DNA of 8,725 nucleotides from CAINVV01 sp037440345 (GTDB taxonomy: Bacteria; Bacteroidota; Bacteroidia; Bacteroidales; Prolixibacteraceae), in contig JBBIUJ010000170.1 of assembly GCA_037440345.1 (NCBI GenBank), positions 1 to 8,725 on the forward strand, read 5' to 3'. Under the pieces are notes generated by a model. That model was not told where the DNA came from. It ran no database searches and saw nothing but the letters and a program-made list of their open reading frames with translations. The stretch's first letter is position 1. Each line of letters starts with the position of its first letter. This document shows, in pieces, positions 6,690 to 8,725 of this stretch. A program made the position numbers and the translations under genes.

Positions 6690-8725
6690 ATGGCTTACGA
6701 TATTGAGATGATCAAAAAGGTCTACGCTGAATTTCCTCAGAAAACTGAAAACCTCAGAAAACTGCTGGCCAGACCTCTTACCCTGACCGAAAAAATTCTT
6801 TACGCGCACCTTTCAGAACAACTTCCGGTTGTTCCTTTTGAGCGCGGAGCCTCCTATGTCAATTTCAACCCCGATCGTGTCGCCATGCAGGATGCTACGG
6901 CGCAAATGGCTTTGCTGCAGTTTATGCAGGCAGGAAAAGATGAGGCAGCAGTTCCTTCGACCGTCCATTGCGATCACCTGATCCTTGCCAAAGAGGGGGC
7001 AGTTACCGACCTCAAAAATGCAGAAAACACCAACAAAGAGGTATACAATTTTCTGTCGACTGTTTCCAAAAGATATGGTATCGGATTCTGGAAACCAGGC
7101 GCCGGAATTATCCACCAGGTGGTTTTGGAAAACTACGCATTCCCCGGGGGGATGATGGTTGGAACCGACTCCCACACGGTTAACGCCGGAGGTTTGGGCA
7201 TGGTTGCCATTGGTGTCGGTGGCGCCGACGCGGTAGATGTCATGACAGGAATTCCATGGGAATTGAAATTCCCTAAACTGATCGGGATTAAACTTACCGG
7301 GAAATTGAACGGCTGGAGTTCGCCCAAAGATGTAATTCTTAAGGTTGCCGGACTCCTCACGGTCAAAGGCGGAACAGGGGCCATTGTCGAATATTTTGGC
7401 GAGGGTGCATCTACCATTTCCTGCACCGGGAAAGGGACCATCTGCAACATGGGGGCAGAGATTGGCGCGACAACTTCGATCTTCGGATACGATCATAATA
7501 TGGCCAAATATCTGAGGGCCACAAGCCGTGCAGATATCGCCGAAATGGCTGACGGCATTGCCGAACATCTTACCGGCGATGCTGCCATTTATCAGAATCC
7601 CGAAAAATATTTTGATCAGCTTATCGAGATCAACCTTTCAGAGCTGGAACCACATATCAATGGTCCGTTTACCCCGGATTTGGCAACACCGCTTTCACAA
7701 TTCAAAAAAGTAGCCAAAGAAAAAAACTGGCCAATGGTCATGGAGGTAGGTCTGATTGGTTCCTGCACCAACTCCTCCTATGAAGATATGAGCAGGGCGG
7801 CATCTGTTGCATTACAGGCGAAGGCCAAAAACCTGAAGGTGAAAGCACAATTCACGGTTACTCCTGGCTCCGAATTGGTGAGGTATACCGTTGAGAGGGA
7901 TCAACTCCTTAATGCATTCGAATCGATTGGCGGAGTCGTTCTTGCCAACGCCTGTGGACCATGTATCGGACAGTGGGCCCGCGCCAATGCAGATCAGTTG
8001 CCTGAAAACTCGATCATGACCTCCTTTAACCGGAATTTCGCCAAACGCACAGACGGAAATCCGAAAACACACGGTTTTGTGGCTTCTCCGGAGATTGTCA
8101 CCGCCTTTGCGATTGCCGGAACGCTGGATTTCAATCCCATGACCGATTCGCTCGTCAATGAATCAGGGCAAAAAGTTGTGCTGGATGTGCCTCATGGGGA
8201 TGATCTTCCTGCCAAGGGATTTGCCGTGGAAGATGCCGGACTTATTCCGCCATCCAAAGAGTTTCGTGAACTCGTGGTAACTGTTGATCCAAACTCTGAC
8301 AGGCTGCAGTTGCTCGAGCCATTTAAACCCTGGAACGGCAAAGACCTGACGCAACTGTCGCTGTTGATCAAAGCCCGTGGCAAATGTACCACCGACCATA
8401 TCTCCATGGCCGGCCCCTGGCTCAAGTTCCGCGGTCACCTCGATAATATCAGTAACAATATGCTGATCGGTGCGGTGAACTTCTTCAATGAGAAGACCGA
8501 CTCCGTAAAGAACCAGCTCACCGGCGAATATGGTGCGGTTCCCGCTACACAACGCGCGTACAAGGCCGCCAGTATCGGTTCCATCGTGGTAGGTGATGAG
8601 AACTATGGTGAAGGCTCCAGCCGCGAGCATGCCGCCATGGAACCCCGCCACCTCGGTGTACGTGTGGTACTGGTGAAATCCTTCGCCCGTATCCACGAAA
8701 CCAACCTGAAGAAGCAGGGTATGCT
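6690..8725 (+). CDS. acnA: Aconitate hydratase, mitochondrial-type (3' partial)
   Basis: This TCA-cycle enzyme interconverts citrate and isocitrate via cis-aconitate using a [4Fe-4S] cluster in the cytoplasm. The frame is open from the ATG at 6690 to the window end, giving 678 complete codons; about 70-80 C-terminal residues are probably missing, judging from the usual length near 750. Cluster ligands are visible as C359 (GSCTNSSYEDM) and C422/C425 (NACGPCIGQW). Other signatures are VPSTVHCDHLI, GTDSHTVNAGGLG, GVGGADAVDVMTGIPWEL, CTTDHISMAGPWLKFRGHLDNISNN and the swivel-domain motif YGEGSSREHAA, where S643 and R645 match catalytic S642 and R644 of the mitochondrial enzyme. These positions run one residue ahead of mature mammalian mitochondrial aconitase, so this is the mitochondrial-like type known from Bacteroides fragilis, not the longer IRP1/AcnA type of E. 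coli or AcnB. The start gives a normal N-terminus (MAYDIEMIKKVYAEFPQ). Because the frame has no stop in the window, a simple stop-to-stop search can miss it. Confidence 0.98.
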   Translation, partial: MAYDIEMIKKVYAEFPQKTENLRKLLARPLTLTEKILYAHLSEQLPVVPFERGASYVNFNPDRVAMQDATAQMALLQFMQAGKDEAAVPSTVHCDHLILAKEGAVTDLKNAENTNKEVYNFLSTVSKRYGIGFWKPGAGIIHQVVLENYAFPGGMMVGTDSHTVNAGGLGMVAIGVGGADAVDVMTGIPWELKFPKLIGIKLTGKLNGWSSPKDVILKVAGLLTVKGGTGAIVEYFGEGASTISCTGKGTICNMGAEIGATTSIFGYDHNMAKYLRATSRADIAEMADGIAEHLTGDAAIYQNPEKYFDQLIEINLSELEPHINGPFTPDLATPLSQFKKVAKEKNWPMVMEVGLIGSCTNSSYEDMSRAASVALQAKAKNLKVKAQFTVTPGSELVRYTVERDQLLNAFESIGGVVLANACGPCIGQWARANADQLPENSIMTSFNRNFAKRTDGNPKTHGFVASPEIVTAFAIAGTLDFNPMTDSLVNESGQKVVLDVPHGDDLPAKGFAVEDAGLIPPSKEFRELVVTVDPNSDRLQLLEPFKPWNGKDLTQLSLLIKARGKCTTDHISMAGPWLKFRGHLDNISNNMLIGAVNFFNEKTDSVKNQLTGEYGAVPATQRAYKAASIGSIVVGDENYGEGSSREHAAMEPRHLGVRVVLVKSFARIHETNLKKQGM

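Noticed and set aside
6813..7568. Minus-strand open frame of 251 codons
   Set aside because: It is entirely antisense to the aconitase gene, which has all family motifs in frame.
8163..8696. Minus-strand open frame of 177 codons
   Set aside because: Antisense to conserved aconitase codons; its composition is that of a shadow frame.

Overview
The window looks like ordinary chromosome from a member of the Bacteroidota, most likely a Bacteroidales/Marinilabiliales-type organism. This rests on three things: a DUF5686 outer-membrane protein with an N-terminal carboxypeptidase-regulatory-like domain, a mitochondrial-type aconitase of the kind known from Bacteroides, and AT-rich leaders without clear Shine-Dalgarno sites. 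No rRNA, tRNA, CRISPR array, insertion sequence, phage gene or plasmid gene was found.

Layout. (1) Bases 1-1074, plus strand: an RsuA/RluB-family rRNA pseudouridine synthase, cut at its 5' end by the window, with a long basic N-terminal extension. (2) Bases 1131-4746, plus strand: a tight three-gene unit made of an ECF-type sigma factor, a four-helix membrane protein that abuts it with no gap, and a DUF5686 outer-membrane protein overlapping the second gene by 26 bases. (3) Bases 4747-5045: non-coding, with a cluster of short hairpins that resembles a dispersed intergenic repeat, followed by a pyrimidine-rich repeat tract. (4) Bases 5046-6293, minus strand: a MacB/FtsX-type ABC transporter permease with no ATPase gene beside it. 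(5) Bases 6294-6689: a divergent intergenic region bounded by a perfect 20-base inverted repeat. (6) Bases 6690 to the window end, plus strand: aconitate hydratase, with about 678 codons visible and the C-terminus missing.

The sigma/membrane/DUF5686 unit is the only part that looks like a dedicated system. Its arrangement suggests an envelope-linked regulatory cassette in which the second gene may hold the sigma factor at the inner membrane and the third is an envelope effector or target. That reading is inference from gene order and topology. The other genes are housekeeping (rRNA modification, TCA cycle) or general envelope transport. I see no strong evidence for a wholly new system; the intergenic repeat structures and the unassigned membrane protein are the points most worth following up.
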